64,000 nt of DNA from NCBI GenBank assembly GCA_016190375.1, contig JACPQR010000143.1, forward strand, positions 61,030 to 125,029. The letters run 5' to 3'. Source of the stretch: Deltaproteobacteria bacterium (lineage in GTDB: Bacteria > Myxococcota_A > Polyangia > JACPQR01). Positions 52,065 to 60,516 of the stretch are shown here, piece after piece; the first letter of the stretch is position 1; each line of letters begins with the position of its first letter. Made by a program: the position numbers and the translations under genes. The notes beneath the pieces were generated by a model. It was not told where the DNA came from, did not search any database, and worked only from the letters and a program-made list of their open reading frames with translations.

Positions 52065-53122
52065 CCGGCAGTCTGACACCGCCGATCGTTGGGCTCCTCG
52101 CCGGCTGCCTCACCGCCTGCACCCTCACAGAGGTGCCGTTCTGCGAAGACCAGCCCTCCCACCGGACTTGTCGCGACGCGGGCGGCGAGGGCGAGGGTGA
52201 AGGCGAAGGTGAAGGCGAAGGTGAAGGTGAAGGCGAGGGCGAGGGAGAGTGCCCGGAGGCGCCCTGCGACGAGCCGCTCGTCTGCGACGACGCGGAGTGC
52301 GTCGCGTGCCTGCACGACGCGAACGACGCCGCGGCCGACCCAGGCTGCACGGCCGACGAACCCTTCTGCGACGAGCTTTCGCGCGCCTGCTGGTCCTGCC
52401 GTACGGACGACGACTGCCCGGCCGATCCGCTCTTCTTCTGCGACACGGAGGACCACGCCTGCCGCGGCTGCGAGTCCGACCTGGAGTGCGAGGATGCGGC
52501 CCTGGGCGGCGGCTGCCTCGAGTCGGGCGAGTGCGTCCCCTGCGACGAGGACGACGATTGCGAGCCCCTGGGCCTGCACGGCTGCCTCGAGAACGAGTGC
52601 GTCGAGTGCAGCGAGGACGCGGACTGCACGGACGGCGACACCCAGCACGGCTGCGACCCGAGGACGAACACCTGCTCCCCGAACGACGCGGGCGACGTGA
52701 GCCAGTGCCACCAATGCGTGAGTGATCTGGACTGCTCGGACGACGGCACGAGCGCCTGCGTGGTGGTGAGCTTCCCAATCGAGGGCGGCGACGAGGTGGG
52801 GACGTACTGCACGATGCCTTGCCCGGAGTTGCCCGATGACTGCCTCGACGTGGTCGGTTCGCGCGGATACGCCTGCAGATCCGTTCAGCGAAGAGGCGAC
52901 GAGTTGACAGGATATGACTTCTGCGTACCAGCCAGGACGACTTGCGAGGGGTACTTGGACGCGTTGACGACGCAAGCCTGTGGTGAATCCGCGAACTGCG
53001 GCGCCGACGGGATCGCCGATGCGGTCTGCATCGACGACATTTGCACATACGCCTGTCCTGGCGGAGCTGCGGACTGCCCGCCCAGTCAGGCTAGCTGCGA
53101 GGCGGGGAACTGCCAGCCATGA
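52046..53122 (+). CDS. Cys-rich lipoprotein copy 2
   Basis: This 358-aa paralogue of copy 1 has signal PIVGLLAGCLTAC and eleven Gly-Glu units. Its Cys-rich part, about 200 residues long, is nearly identical to copy 1 at DNA level. The C-terminal third differs (MPCPELPDDCLDVVGSRG, later YDFCVPARTTCEGYLDALTT, and GNCQP at the end). ATG 52046 lies inside the end of copy 1, out of frame, so the two are coupled by a 19-base overlap. The constant/variable split suggests that recombination between copies reassorts the tail. The role is unknown. Confidence 0.8.
   Translation: MRHHELTGSLTPPIVGLLAGCLTACTLTEVPFCEDQPSHRTCRDAGGEGEGEGEGEGEGEGEGEGEGECPEAPCDEPLVCDDAECVACLHDANDAAADPGCTADEPFCDELSRACWSCRTDDDCPADPLFFCDTEDHACRGCESDLECEDAALGGGCLESGECVPCDEDDDCEPLGLHGCLENECVECSEDADCTDGDTQHGCDPRTNTCSPNDAGDVSQCHQCVSDLDCSDDGTSACVVVSFPIEGGDEVGTYCTMPCPELPDDCLDVVGSRGYACRSVQRRGDELTGYDFCVPARTTCEGYLDALTTQACGESANCGADGIADAVCIDDICTYACPGGAADCPPSQASCEAGNCQP
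52183..52251 (+). repeat. GGNGAR hexamer array (11 Gly-Glu units)
   Basis: This is the same hexamer array as at 51123-51173 but with eleven units, directly before the conserved Cys-rich segment. Confidence 0.8.
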
Positions 53123-53151
53123 GACTGCACGTTACGATCAACACCGCGAGG

Positions 53152-53481
53152 GTGCGACCCGAGGACGAACACCTGCTCCCCGAACGACGCGGGCGACGTG
53201 AGCCAGTGCCAGCCGTGCGTGTCGGATTTGGACTGCTCGCTGGACGGCACGAGCGCCTGCGTGGTGGTGACGTTCGGCGACCCGGCGGTGGAGGTGGGGA
53301 CGTACTGCGCCGGTGCCTTCGAAGGCCAGGACGACCTCCAATGCGGATCCTTTCGGGGTCGCGTCATCGGAATCGCCTCTAGATCCGTGGCTCGGCGGGA
53401 CCCTATTTCTGCATGGTCGATGGTGATTGTCCGCCAGGCGCGGGTTGCGGAGACGTGGAGGCGGGGCGCTGCGCCCCGTAG
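53152..53481 (+). pseudogene. Copy 3 of the Cys-rich lipoprotein: 5'-truncated and frameshifted
   Basis: Homology to copies 1 and 2 begins abruptly at CDPRTNTCSPNDAGDVSQCQ and runs through VSDLDCSLDGTSACVVVTFG and VEVGTYC. The signal peptide and the first 200 residues are missing. After ..ASRSVARR the frame shifts near 53385-53398; in the other frame the expected tail appears (PYFCMVDGDCPPGAGCGDVE, then AGRCAP) and stops at 53479-53481. A deletion and a one-base change have thus silenced this copy. It may still serve as a donor for gene conversion of the intact copies. Confidence 0.75.
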
Positions 53482-53484
53482 TCG

Positions 53485-53589
53485 ATGCGTACACAACAGC
53501 TTCTGAGGCTCCTTGCAGCGCCGGTCCTCGCCGCCTGTCTCACCGCCTGTACTCTCCCCGTCGAGGGCCGAATCGAGCCGCCCGGGTAG
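53485..53589 (+). pseudogene. Signal-peptide stub of a fourth array member
   Basis: This 34-codon ORF, ATG to TAG, reads MRTQQLLRLLAAPVLAACLT, then ACTLPVEGRIEPPG. It is a full lipoprotein signal closely like that of copy 2 (..GLLAGCLTACTL), but the body is absent. It is either the 5' stub of a deleted copy or a tiny lipoprotein. It stands four bases after the end of copy 3 and marks the end of the decayed array. Confidence 0.6.
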
Positions 53590-53608
53590 ACCGAGCGACG
53601 GGACGTGG

Positions 53609-53614
53609 TACCGT
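53609..53614 (+). promoter_or_regulatory. -10 TACCGT, leaderless start at GTG 53621
   Basis: TACCGT ends six bases before GTG 53621. It selects this start rather than the longer frame, which runs through the signal-peptide stub. Confidence 0.5.
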
Positions 53615-53620
53615 GCGCTG

Positions 53621-54379
53621 GTGGATCCGATCGACGAGATCCTCGAGGACGCCCGGGCGCGTGGAATCCGCCCTTGGATCGGGCTCAAGGAGAGGCTTGC
53701 CCGGCGGGTGATCGAGGTCGCGCGCGCTCGCGGCGGCGTGACGCTCCAGGGAGGCGCCGCGCTCCACTTCGTCTATGGCTCGCCGCGGCTGTCGGCCGAC
53801 GTCGATTTCGTCGGCGAGGCCGCGGGCCGAAGAATCGCCGACCTGGGTGAGGAGCTCGCGTCCGCCGCGGGAGATCTCCTCGGCAGGCCTTGCCGGTGGT
53901 CGATACGACAGTCGGGCCGGTTGGTGCGAGGCAAGATCCAGGTCGACATCGACGAGGCCAGAAGGCTCGTCCTTCCCGTGGAGGCCTTCGAGGTGCCCGC
54001 GCACCGGCCGCGAGCCGAGCCGCCGGCAGGGACCGTCGAGGAGCCCGACGAGATCCTGGCAGACAAGGCCGTGGCGAGCGCCGATCGCCTTGCTCGGCGG
54101 GGCACGCTCAAGACGACGGATCTGTACGACCTGTGGTACCTGCGGACGCGCCTCGACGTGCGAGAAGTCGATCGACGACTCGTGCAGGCGAAGATGGCCG
54201 ACTACGGTCTCGAGCGCCACGGACAGGACCTCGGCGCCGCGGTGCGGGCGATCTCCCCCGAGGAGCTGCGCTCCGCGCTCACGGGGGTGCTGCCGACCGC
54301 CGAGCTCGAGGGCCTGGACGCCCCGGGGGTCATCGAGGCCGCGGCGTCGATGCTGGAGGCGCTGCGCGATGTCCTTTGA
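53621..54379 (+). CDS. AbiEii/AbiGii-type nucleotidyltransferase toxin
   Basis: This 252-aa protein starts GTG-DPIDEILEDARARG. The nucleotidyltransferase core is TLQGGAALHFVYGSPRLSAD, then VDFVGE, with the D.D pair at about residues 64-66. The family Lys/Asp segment is EILADKAVASADRLARRGTL, followed by KTTDLYDLWYLRTRLD. The AbiEii fold transfers nucleotides and arrests growth; these residues match. The gene overlaps the following AbiEi-like gene by 11 bases. In standard AbiE systems the antitoxin gene comes first, so this order is reversed. The start is chosen by the -10. Confidence 0.85.
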   Translation: MDPIDEILEDARARGIRPWIGLKERLARRVIEVARARGGVTLQGGAALHFVYGSPRLSADVDFVGEAAGRRIADLGEELASAAGDLLGRPCRWSIRQSGRLVRGKIQVDIDEARRLVLPVEAFEVPAHRPRAEPPAGTVEEPDEILADKAVASADRLARRGTLKTTDLYDLWYLRTRLDVREVDRRLVQAKMADYGLERHGQDLGAAVRAISPEELRSALTGVLPTAELEGLDAPGVIEAAASMLEALRDVL

Positions 54380-54764
54380 CCCGCACGGCTACGTGAGCTT
54401 CGACACTGCCCTGTCGGCGCGGGGCGTTCTCGACGACCTCGTCCACGCCGTTCGCATCGCCACCGCGGGAGACGACCGCGAGGCGGTCGTTCCGGGCGTC
54501 GGGCTCGTCGAGTGGGTCCATCTGCCGGATGACCTCCTGTTCGGCGACGAGCCGGGGACGGAGCTCGACTTCCCGGGCCTGCGTGTCGCCCAGCCCGAGA
54601 AGGCCCTCTGCGATCTGCTCTGGCTGTGCGAGAGCCGGTTCTTCGCGGTTCCGATCTGGTCGCTCCGGCTCGAGGACCTCGACCGCGATCTGCTCGAGGA
54701 GTACGCGCGCCGCATGGACGTGGATCTAGAACGCGTTTGCGGGCAGGCCACTCTCGGGACGTAG
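54369..54764 (+). CDS. AbiEi-like antitoxin domain protein
   Basis: This 131-aa protein has the motif YVSFDTALSARGVLDDLVH and the later VEWVHLPDDLLFG, then LRVAQPEKALCDLLWLCESR. These match the C-terminal antitoxin part of AbiEi as I recall it. The N-terminal winged helix of full AbiEi (about 60-90 residues) is absent, so direct promoter binding is unlikely. It is co-directional and overlaps the toxin by 11 bases. Together they form an AbiE-like type IV toxin-antitoxin/abortive-infection pair with altered order. The family call is moderate. Confidence 0.7.
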   Translation: MSFDPHGYVSFDTALSARGVLDDLVHAVRIATAGDDREAVVPGVGLVEWVHLPDDLLFGDEPGTELDFPGLRVAQPEKALCDLLWLCESRFFAVPIWSLRLEDLDRDLLEEYARRMDVDLERVCGQATLGT

Positions 54765-54828
54765 TCGCTCCTGCACGGTTGTCCGCGCGCCGAACCTCGG
54801 CTAACTTCCTTCCGCCGAGGGTGATCCC

Positions 54829-55518
54829 ATGACGATCCGAGTTTTTCCCGACCTCCAGGAGCTGAGCGCCGCGGCGGCCCAGGCCGTGAGCGACGAGCTC
54901 ATCGAGGCGATCTTCGAGCGCGGGAGGGCGACCTTGGCTCTGGCTGGGGGAAACACTCCGAGGCAGACCTACGCGCTCCTGGCCGAGACCGAGAACATCG
55001 ACTGGGACAAGGTCGAGATCTACTTCACCGACGAGCGGGCGATCCCGCCGACTCACCCCGACTCCAACTTCCAGATGGCCTGCGAGGAGCTGCTCGAGCT
55101 GCTCCCCGTGCAGCCGGCCGCGGTCCATCGCATGGAGGCCGACCAGCACCAGCTGGGGAATGCCGCGAGACAGTACGAGGCGCTCCTTCCCGAGGCGCTC
55201 GACGTGCTCATCCTCGGGCTCGGCCAGGACGGGCACACAGCGTCGCTCTTCCCCGACGATCCGGCGCTGTACTCCGCGGACAGGGTCGTCGCCGTCCAGG
55301 GCCCGAGACCTCCGTTCGCCAGGTTGACGATCACTCCACGGGTCATCGACACGGCAAAGAACGTCTTCGTCCTCGCGACCGGAGCCGAGAAGGCGGAAGC
55401 GGTGGCCCGCGCGCTCGAGGGTGAGCTCGACGTCGCGACGACGCCGGCCCAGCTCGCCCGAAAGGGCGTCTGGTTCCTCGACGAAGAGGCGGCGCGGGAG
55501 CTCAAGGAACGTTCGTGA
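54829..55518 (+). CDS. pgl: 6-phosphogluconolactonase
   Basis: This 229-aa DevB/Pgl-type enzyme has LALAGGNTPRQTYALLAE, the phosphate loop, then VEIYFTDERAIPPTHPDSNF and ILGLGQDGHTASLFPDDPAL with the catalytic His. ARLTITPRVIDTAKNVFVL and ATGAEKAEAVARAL complete the fold. It hydrolyses 6-phosphogluconolactone to 6-phosphogluconate in the oxidative pentose phosphate pathway. A GAGGG site lies before ATG 54829, and TAACTT at 54802-54807 may be its -10, giving a leadered message. glk follows with a GTGA overlap. No zwf is next to it. Confidence 0.93.
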   Translation: MTIRVFPDLQELSAAAAQAVSDELIEAIFERGRATLALAGGNTPRQTYALLAETENIDWDKVEIYFTDERAIPPTHPDSNFQMACEELLELLPVQPAAVHRMEADQHQLGNAARQYEALLPEALDVLILGLGQDGHTASLFPDDPALYSADRVVAVQGPRPPFARLTITPRVIDTAKNVFVLATGAEKAEAVARALEGELDVATTPAQLARKGVWFLDEEAARELKERS

Positions 55519-56549
55519 AGAGCGAAGTCGCGCTCGTCGGTGACATCGGCGGCACGAAGACGCTCGTGGCGCTCGCGTCGCGCGACGAGTCCGGCCGGCT
55601 CCGGATCCACGGGGAGACTCGCTACGAGAGCCGCGACCACCCGGGTCTCGAGCCCATCGTCCGCGACTACCTCGCGAGGACGCTCGGGCCGACGGCGCCG
55701 CCGCCGGCGCGAGCCGCCTTCGGTCTCGCGGGGCCCGTGGTCGGCCGCCGGTGGACGGCGCCCAACCTGCCGTGGGAGATCCACGGCCCAGTGCTCGAGG
55801 CGGCGCTCGGCATGAGGGCGGGGTCCATCCTGATGCTCAACGACTTCTTGGCAGCCGGCTACGGCATCGCCGAGCTCGGGGACGAGGACGCCCGAACGCT
55901 GCAGGAAGGCGTGCCGGAGCCCCGGGGACCACGAGCGATCCTCGGCGCCGGGACGGGCCTCGGTCAGGCGGTCCTGTTCTGGGGCGAGGACGGCTACGAG
56001 GCGCGCGCCACCGAGGGCGGACACGGCGACTTCGCGGCGCGCAAAGAGCGGGAGTGGAGGCTGCACCGCTTCCTCAGGACGAGGCATCGTCGCGTCTCGG
56101 TCGAGCGGGTCGTCTCCGGGCCCGGCCTTCGGGCGATCTACGACTTCCTGCTCCACGACGAGGAGGTCCCCGAGCCCGCCGCGATCCGGACGGCGATGGC
56201 GTCGGAAGACCCGGCCGCGGTGATCGCCTCCCACGGCCTGGCCGGCTCCGATCGCACCTGCGTCGAGGCGCTCGACATGTTCGTCTCGGCCTACGGCGCC
56301 GAGGCCGGGAACCTGGCACTGCGCGCGGTAGCCACGGGCGGGCTGTGGGTTGGTGGGGGGATCGCGCCGCGCATCCTCGAGAAGATGACGGACGGGACCT
56401 TCATGGCGGCGTTCCTGGACAAGGGCCGCCTGAGCGGGTACCTCCGGAACGTCCCGGTCCGCCTGATAGTCAACCTGCGCGTGGGCCTCCTCGGTGCCGC
56501 TGCCCGAGCGCTCCACGCCGCTCCCACCAAGGACTGCGATCATGGCTGA
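55515..56549 (+). CDS. glk: Glucokinase
   Basis: This 344-aa ROK/HK-fold glucokinase has the phosphate-1 motif ALVGDIGGTKTLVALAS. The middle part is RWTAPNLPWEIHG, MLNDFLAAGYGIAEL, AILGAGTGLGQAVLFW and ATEGGHGDFAAR (with the usual EGGHxxFAP-like motif). The end is VATGGLWVGGGIAPRILEKM. It phosphorylates glucose to glucose-6-phosphate with ATP. The GTG start overlaps the pgl stop; its end overlaps the ATG of tkt by eight bases, so all three are coupled. Confidence 0.93.
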   Translation: MKSEVALVGDIGGTKTLVALASRDESGRLRIHGETRYESRDHPGLEPIVRDYLARTLGPTAPPPARAAFGLAGPVVGRRWTAPNLPWEIHGPVLEAALGMRAGSILMLNDFLAAGYGIAELGDEDARTLQEGVPEPRGPRAILGAGTGLGQAVLFWGEDGYEARATEGGHGDFAARKEREWRLHRFLRTRHRRVSVERVVSGPGLRAIYDFLLHDEEVPEPAAIRTAMASEDPAAVIASHGLAGSDRTCVEALDMFVSAYGAEAGNLALRAVATGGLWVGGGIAPRILEKMTDGTFMAAFLDKGRLSGYLRNVPVRLIVNLRVGLLGAAARALHAAPTKDCDHG

Positions 56550-58524
56550 GCCCTCGAAGGAACTTCGCACGCTGTGCGTGAACACCGTCAAGATGCTCTG
56601 CGCCGATGCGATCGAGCGCGCGAAGTCGGGCCACCCGGGAGCGCCCCTGGGCTGCGCCGACATGGCCTTCGTCCTGTGGACGAAGTTCCTCCGGTTCGAT
56701 CCGACCGACCCGAGCTGGCAGGACCGCGACCGGTTCGTGCTCTCGAACGGCCACGCGTCGATGCTCCTGTACTCGCTGCTTCACCTCTTCCAGTTCGAGC
56801 TTCCGATGGCGGAGATCATGCGGTTCCGCCAGCTCGGGAGCATGACGCCCGGGCACCCCGAAGCCGGCCACACGCCCGGAGTCGAGACGACGACCGGCCC
56901 GCTCGGCCAGGGGTTCGCGACGGGCGTAGGCATGGCGCTGGCGCAGAGGATGATGCAGGCCCGCTTCCCCGGAATCCTGGACCACAACGTGTACGGGATC
57001 GTCTCGGACGGTGACATCATGGAGGGCGTGGCTGCCGAGGCGGCGTCGCTGGCGGGCCATCTCGGCCTCGGCAACCTCGTCTACCTGTACGACGACAACC
57101 GCATCACGATCGAGGGCCCGACGAGCCTGACCTTCTCCGAGGACGTGTCCGCGCGCTTCGCCGCGTGCGGCTGGCACACCCTCGAGATCGACGGGCACGA
57201 CCATGACCAGATCGAGAAGGCCCTCGAGACGGCGAGGTCGGAGAAGGAACGGCCTTCCCTCGTCGTGGCGCGCACGACGATCGGACATGGCAGCCCCGGC
57301 AAGGCGAACACCAACGGCGTGCACGGCGAGCCGCTCGGAGCCGACGAGCTGAAGAAGACGAAGCAGACCCTCGGCTGGCCCTTCGAGCCGGCCTTCCACG
57401 TTCCCCCAGACGTCCGGACGTTCTTCGACGGGGTCGTCCGGGAGAAGAAGCGTGCGCGGCAGGATTGGTTGACGCGCTTCGAGAAGTGGCGCGCACAGGA
57501 CCCGCCGCGGGCGAAGGTCTGGGACGCGCACTGGCAGCGCGAGGCGCCGCCCGATCTGGACTCGCAGCTCCTGCGGGCCGTGGGAACCGAGCCCGCCGCG
57601 ACGCGCGTCCTCTCGGGCAAGGCGATCCAGGCTGCGGCCGCCGTCGTTCCGGCCATGGTTGGCGGCGCCGCGGACCTCGACCCGTCGACGAAGACGGGGA
57701 TCAAGGGAGGTGGCTCGGTGAGCCGCGAGAACCTCGCGGGGCGCACGCTTCACTTCGGGATCCGCGAGCACGCGATGGGAGCAATCTCGAACGGGCTGTC
57801 GCGCTACGGAAGCTTCCTGCCACACACCGCGACCTTCCTGATCTTCTCCGACTACATGCGGCCGGCGATGAGGCTCGCCTGCATGATGAAGGAGCGCGTG
57901 ACCTTCGTGTTCACGCACGACAGCATCTTCCTCGGCGAGGACGGGCCGACCCACCAGCCGGTGGAGCAGCTCCCGGGCTTGCGATCCATCCCCGGGATCA
58001 CCCTGTTCCGCCCGGCCGACGGCGTCGAGGTGGCGATGTCCTGGGCGTGGGCGATCGGGCAGGCCCAGGCGCCGACGGTCCTTTGCTTGACGCGCCAGAG
58101 CGTACCCCCGATCGAACGGCCGGGATCCTTCCAGCCGCGCGACGTGTGGAAGGGTGGCTACGTGGTCTCGGACGGTTCCGACGCGGTGCTAGTCGCCACG
58201 GGCTCCGAGGTCTCGGTCGCGGTCGAGGCGAAGAAGCTCCTCGCGGCAAGGGGCGTGTCCGTCCGCGTGGTTTCCATTCCCTCGCGCGAGCTCTTCGAGC
58301 GCCAGCCGCCCGAGTACCGTGACTCCGTCATCCCGCCCACCCATCCGCTCCTCTGCGTCATCGAGGCGGCACGGGGCCGCGACTGGTGCGCGCTAGTGGG
58401 CAAGGACGCGCTCCTCTGCACGCAGGAGACTTTCGGAGCCTCGGCCCCGCAGAAGGACCTGGCCAGCCACTTCGGGCTCACCCCCGAGGCAGTGGCGGAG
58501 AAGATCCTCGCACGGCTGGGCTGA
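56542..58524 (+). CDS. tkt: Transketolase
   Basis: This 660-aa transketolase has LCADAIERAKSGHPGAPLG, then FVLSNGHASMLLYSLL, TPGVETTTGPLGQGFATGVG, the ThDP motif GDIMEGVAAEAASLAGHLGL, and VYLYDDNRITIEGPTSLTFS. The second half has HFGIREHAMGAISNGLSRYG, THDSIFLGEDGPTHQPVEQL and TGSEVSVAVEAKKLLA. It uses thiamine diphosphate to transfer two-carbon units between sugar phosphates in the non-oxidative pentose phosphate pathway. ATG 56542 starts inside the end of glk, eight bases overlap. The length is the family norm, and active-site His and Glu are present. Confidence 0.97.
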   Translation: MAEPSKELRTLCVNTVKMLCADAIERAKSGHPGAPLGCADMAFVLWTKFLRFDPTDPSWQDRDRFVLSNGHASMLLYSLLHLFQFELPMAEIMRFRQLGSMTPGHPEAGHTPGVETTTGPLGQGFATGVGMALAQRMMQARFPGILDHNVYGIVSDGDIMEGVAAEAASLAGHLGLGNLVYLYDDNRITIEGPTSLTFSEDVSARFAACGWHTLEIDGHDHDQIEKALETARSEKERPSLVVARTTIGHGSPGKANTNGVHGEPLGADELKKTKQTLGWPFEPAFHVPPDVRTFFDGVVREKKRARQDWLTRFEKWRAQDPPRAKVWDAHWQREAPPDLDSQLLRAVGTEPAATRVLSGKAIQAAAAVVPAMVGGAADLDPSTKTGIKGGGSVSRENLAGRTLHFGIREHAMGAISNGLSRYGSFLPHTATFLIFSDYMRPAMRLACMMKERVTFVFTHDSIFLGEDGPTHQPVEQLPGLRSIPGITLFRPADGVEVAMSWAWAIGQAQAPTVLCLTRQSVPPIERPGSFQPRDVWKGGYVVSDGSDAVLVATGSEVSVAVEAKKLLAARGVSVRVVSIPSRELFERQPPEYRDSVIPPTHPLLCVIEAARGRDWCALVGKDALLCTQETFGASAPQKDLASHFGLTPEAVAEKILARLG

Positions 58525-58640
58525 CAATCGACCGTTGCCACCCGCGTACGCCCGTGCACATTCGACGCGGCCGCGCGACGAAAGCGGCGTCCGTGGACAC
58601 CCCGCCCCCTGGCACACGGCTCGCTTCGGCAGCCCGTCCC

Positions 58641-59735
58641 ATGGACAGCCACGCACTCGCCCGCGCCGTTCGCAGCCTCGTCTTCCTGCCCCTCGTGGCC
58701 TGTATCGCAGAGGCCCCCGAAGGCAACGAGTGGGCAGCCAGCGCCATCTCGGACCCGGCCGTCGGTCCCGCCGCCGTCTGGGCGCAGACCGCGCGGCTCG
58801 GCCGCTGCGGCACCTGGTCGCTGAACGAGAACTACTCCACGGGCCGCTTCAACGTGCACCGCTACCAGGTCGAGCTGCCCGCCGGCGGCCCGGTCGAGGT
58901 GCGGTTCGCGCGGACCGCGGCGAGCTGGGAGCCCGCGGTGCTGGTTCGCGACACCGCGGGCGCGCAGATCGTCGCTGACGGGACGGCGGTCGAGCACCCC
59001 GCCGTCACCGCGACGGTCGCGGCCAGCGGCCGCGGATCGGACAGGGCGGTCCTGACCCTCGAGGCGGCGGCGCCGACGACGGTCTACGTCTACGCGACCG
59101 GCTGGTCGGTGATCGACGGCGGCTTCCGCACGTACCTCCCCCGGACCTCGCGGTACTCGATCTCGCTCGCCCACGAGTGCCCCGCGGGCAACTGGAGAAC
59201 CGCGCACGTCGGTCTCGATCTCGACGGATCGCTGATCCCGCGCGCCGGCATCGCGAACGGCACGCTGCGCCGCACCCTCGGAGTCCGGACCGAGCCCTAC
59301 GGCACGGTCGTCACCGTCGATGACCTCGAGCTCGTGCAGGGCAGCATCTCGTGGTTCGGCGGCCCGAGCGACTACGGCGTGGGCGCCTACGAGACGACCG
59401 CGATCAGCGGCGAGAGGGCGCGGGCGCTCAACTCGCCCATGAACGCCTCCGCCGAGACGATCGCCAGCCGGCCCGAGGACTTCTACTACGCCGCGATGCG
59501 CTTCGATTACTCGCCCAACGGCACGCGGTGGTGGAAGAACGCGCGGCTCCTGGTCGTCAACCCGGCCACGCAGGACGCGATCGTCGTCCGCCCGGCCGAC
59601 TGGGGCCCCAACACCTACACACGCCGGATCATCGACCTGTCCCCCCAGAGCCTCGAGGATCTCGGTCTGACGACGGACGACGAGGTCTGGGTGGCGTTCG
59701 CTCTGCCCGACACGCCGCTCGGGCCCGTGCGGTAG
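58641..59735 (+). CDS. Lipoprotein with possible RlpA-like DPBB domain
   Basis: This 364-aa lipoprotein has signal RSLVFLPLVAC (Cys 21). The first 170 residues form a beta sandwich (RYQVELPAGGPVEVRFARTA, then VLTLEAAAPTTVYVYATGWS). The last 130 residues read SWFGGPSDYGVGAYETTAIS, RFDYSPNGTRWWKNARLLVV, NPATQDAIVVRPADWGPNTY and RRIIDLSPQSLEDLGL. The DxGP..xR.IDLS pattern is that of the double-psi barrel of RlpA-like proteins. It may act on or bind peptidoglycan; that is inferred. No clear promoter or ribosome site is seen close to the ATG. Confidence 0.65.
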   Translation: MDSHALARAVRSLVFLPLVACIAEAPEGNEWAASAISDPAVGPAAVWAQTARLGRCGTWSLNENYSTGRFNVHRYQVELPAGGPVEVRFARTAASWEPAVLVRDTAGAQIVADGTAVEHPAVTATVAASGRGSDRAVLTLEAAAPTTVYVYATGWSVIDGGFRTYLPRTSRYSISLAHECPAGNWRTAHVGLDLDGSLIPRAGIANGTLRRTLGVRTEPYGTVVTVDDLELVQGSISWFGGPSDYGVGAYETTAISGERARALNSPMNASAETIASRPEDFYYAAMRFDYSPNGTRWWKNARLLVVNPATQDAIVVRPADWGPNTYTRRIIDLSPQSLEDLGLTTDDEVWVAFALPDTPLGPVR

Positions 59736-59762
59736 GAAGCTGCCCATCACCGTCTCCTCGGT

Positions 59763-59768
59763 TACAAT
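59763..59768 (+). promoter_or_regulatory. -10 TACAAT, six bases before an in-frame ACG at 59775
   Basis: TACAAT is the best -10 match around this gene. By the leaderless spacing of the window the start would be the ACG at 59775, not the GTG at 59829. Confidence 0.5.
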
Positions 59769-59828
59769 CGAGCCACGAGCCCGCCCCGACAGGCCGCGAG
59801 ACGGTTCTCGCCGCTGGCGCTCGCGCTG

Positions 59829-60464
59829 GTGAGCGCGCTGGCTTCGCCCGCCTGCGTCTCGGGGTGTTTCGGCAACGAGAGGACGAGCTTCCCCGAGGGG
59901 CTCGAGCCGCTCGAAGAGAACGTGGCCGAGCTCCCCGCTCCGACCGACGAGGATCCCACCCCGGAGGCGATCTCCGTCGCTTCCGGGTCGAACGACGACC
60001 ACATCTGGGTCCACGCGCGCGCATACGTCGATGCGCCGCTCGAACGCAGCTGGGAAGCTCTGAGGAACCCCGACGCGGTAGCCGACCGCCGAAAGGTCGC
60101 CGAGTACTCCGTGGTCTGGGACGTCGAGCCCGAGTATCCGTTCAGCTTCCGCATCCACAACGTCGTCGACGACATCATCACCGTCGAGTTCGACGTGACC
60201 TGGAGGCAGGGACTCGCGGCGGGGACCGTCGAGGATCCCGGGGCGGTCGCGATCCGCTACGCGAAGACCTGGGGAACGACGTTCATCACCCGTCTCGAGG
60301 GCTCGATCGTGGCGACGCCGGTCGATGACGAGACCACCCTGCTCGACATGATCGAGCTCCTGGACGCCGCGGGCGGGGGCGCCGAGGCGGTGGCCTCGTA
60401 CCTGACCGATCTGCACGCGAGCGTGGTGGCCGTGGCTCACGACCGGCCGCTCCCGGAGTACTGA
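59829..60464 (+). CDS. SRPBCC/START-like lipoprotein (start uncertain, perhaps ACG 59775)
   Basis: From GTG 59829 this is a 211-aa protein with lipobox VSGC. A START/SRPBCC-like fold follows (IWVHARAYVDAPLERSWEAL, then DRRKVAEYSVVWDVEPEYPF, TVEFDVTWRQG, RLEGSIVATPVDDETTLLDM and a long C-terminal helix), a shape that holds lipids or small hydrophobics. The GTG start leaves the signal peptide without its basic head. Codons 59775-59828 are open in frame and code TSPPRQAARRFSPLALALVS, a normal basic head and core, beginning with ACG six bases after TACAAT. Thus an ACG start (229 aa) or a base error is possible. Confidence 0.65.
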   Translation: MSALASPACVSGCFGNERTSFPEGLEPLEENVAELPAPTDEDPTPEAISVASGSNDDHIWVHARAYVDAPLERSWEALRNPDAVADRRKVAEYSVVWDVEPEYPFSFRIHNVVDDIITVEFDVTWRQGLAAGTVEDPGAVAIRYAKTWGTTFITRLEGSIVATPVDDETTLLDMIELLDAAGGGAEAVASYLTDLHASVVAVAHDRPLPEY

Positions 60465-60516
60465 GAGCCTGAGCCGCCCGGGGGGAAGATCCGGCGATGG
60501 GTGGCGTACGACGAGC

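Noticed and set aside
51123..52251. CRISPR-like regular repeats at the Gly-Glu arrays
   Set aside because: The units are six bases with no spacers and code in frame for Gly-Glu, so they are simple repeats.
53119..53382. 87-codon ORF reading RPEDEHLLPERRG...
   Set aside because: It is an out-of-frame reading of lipoprotein copy 3; the paralogue frame explains this DNA.
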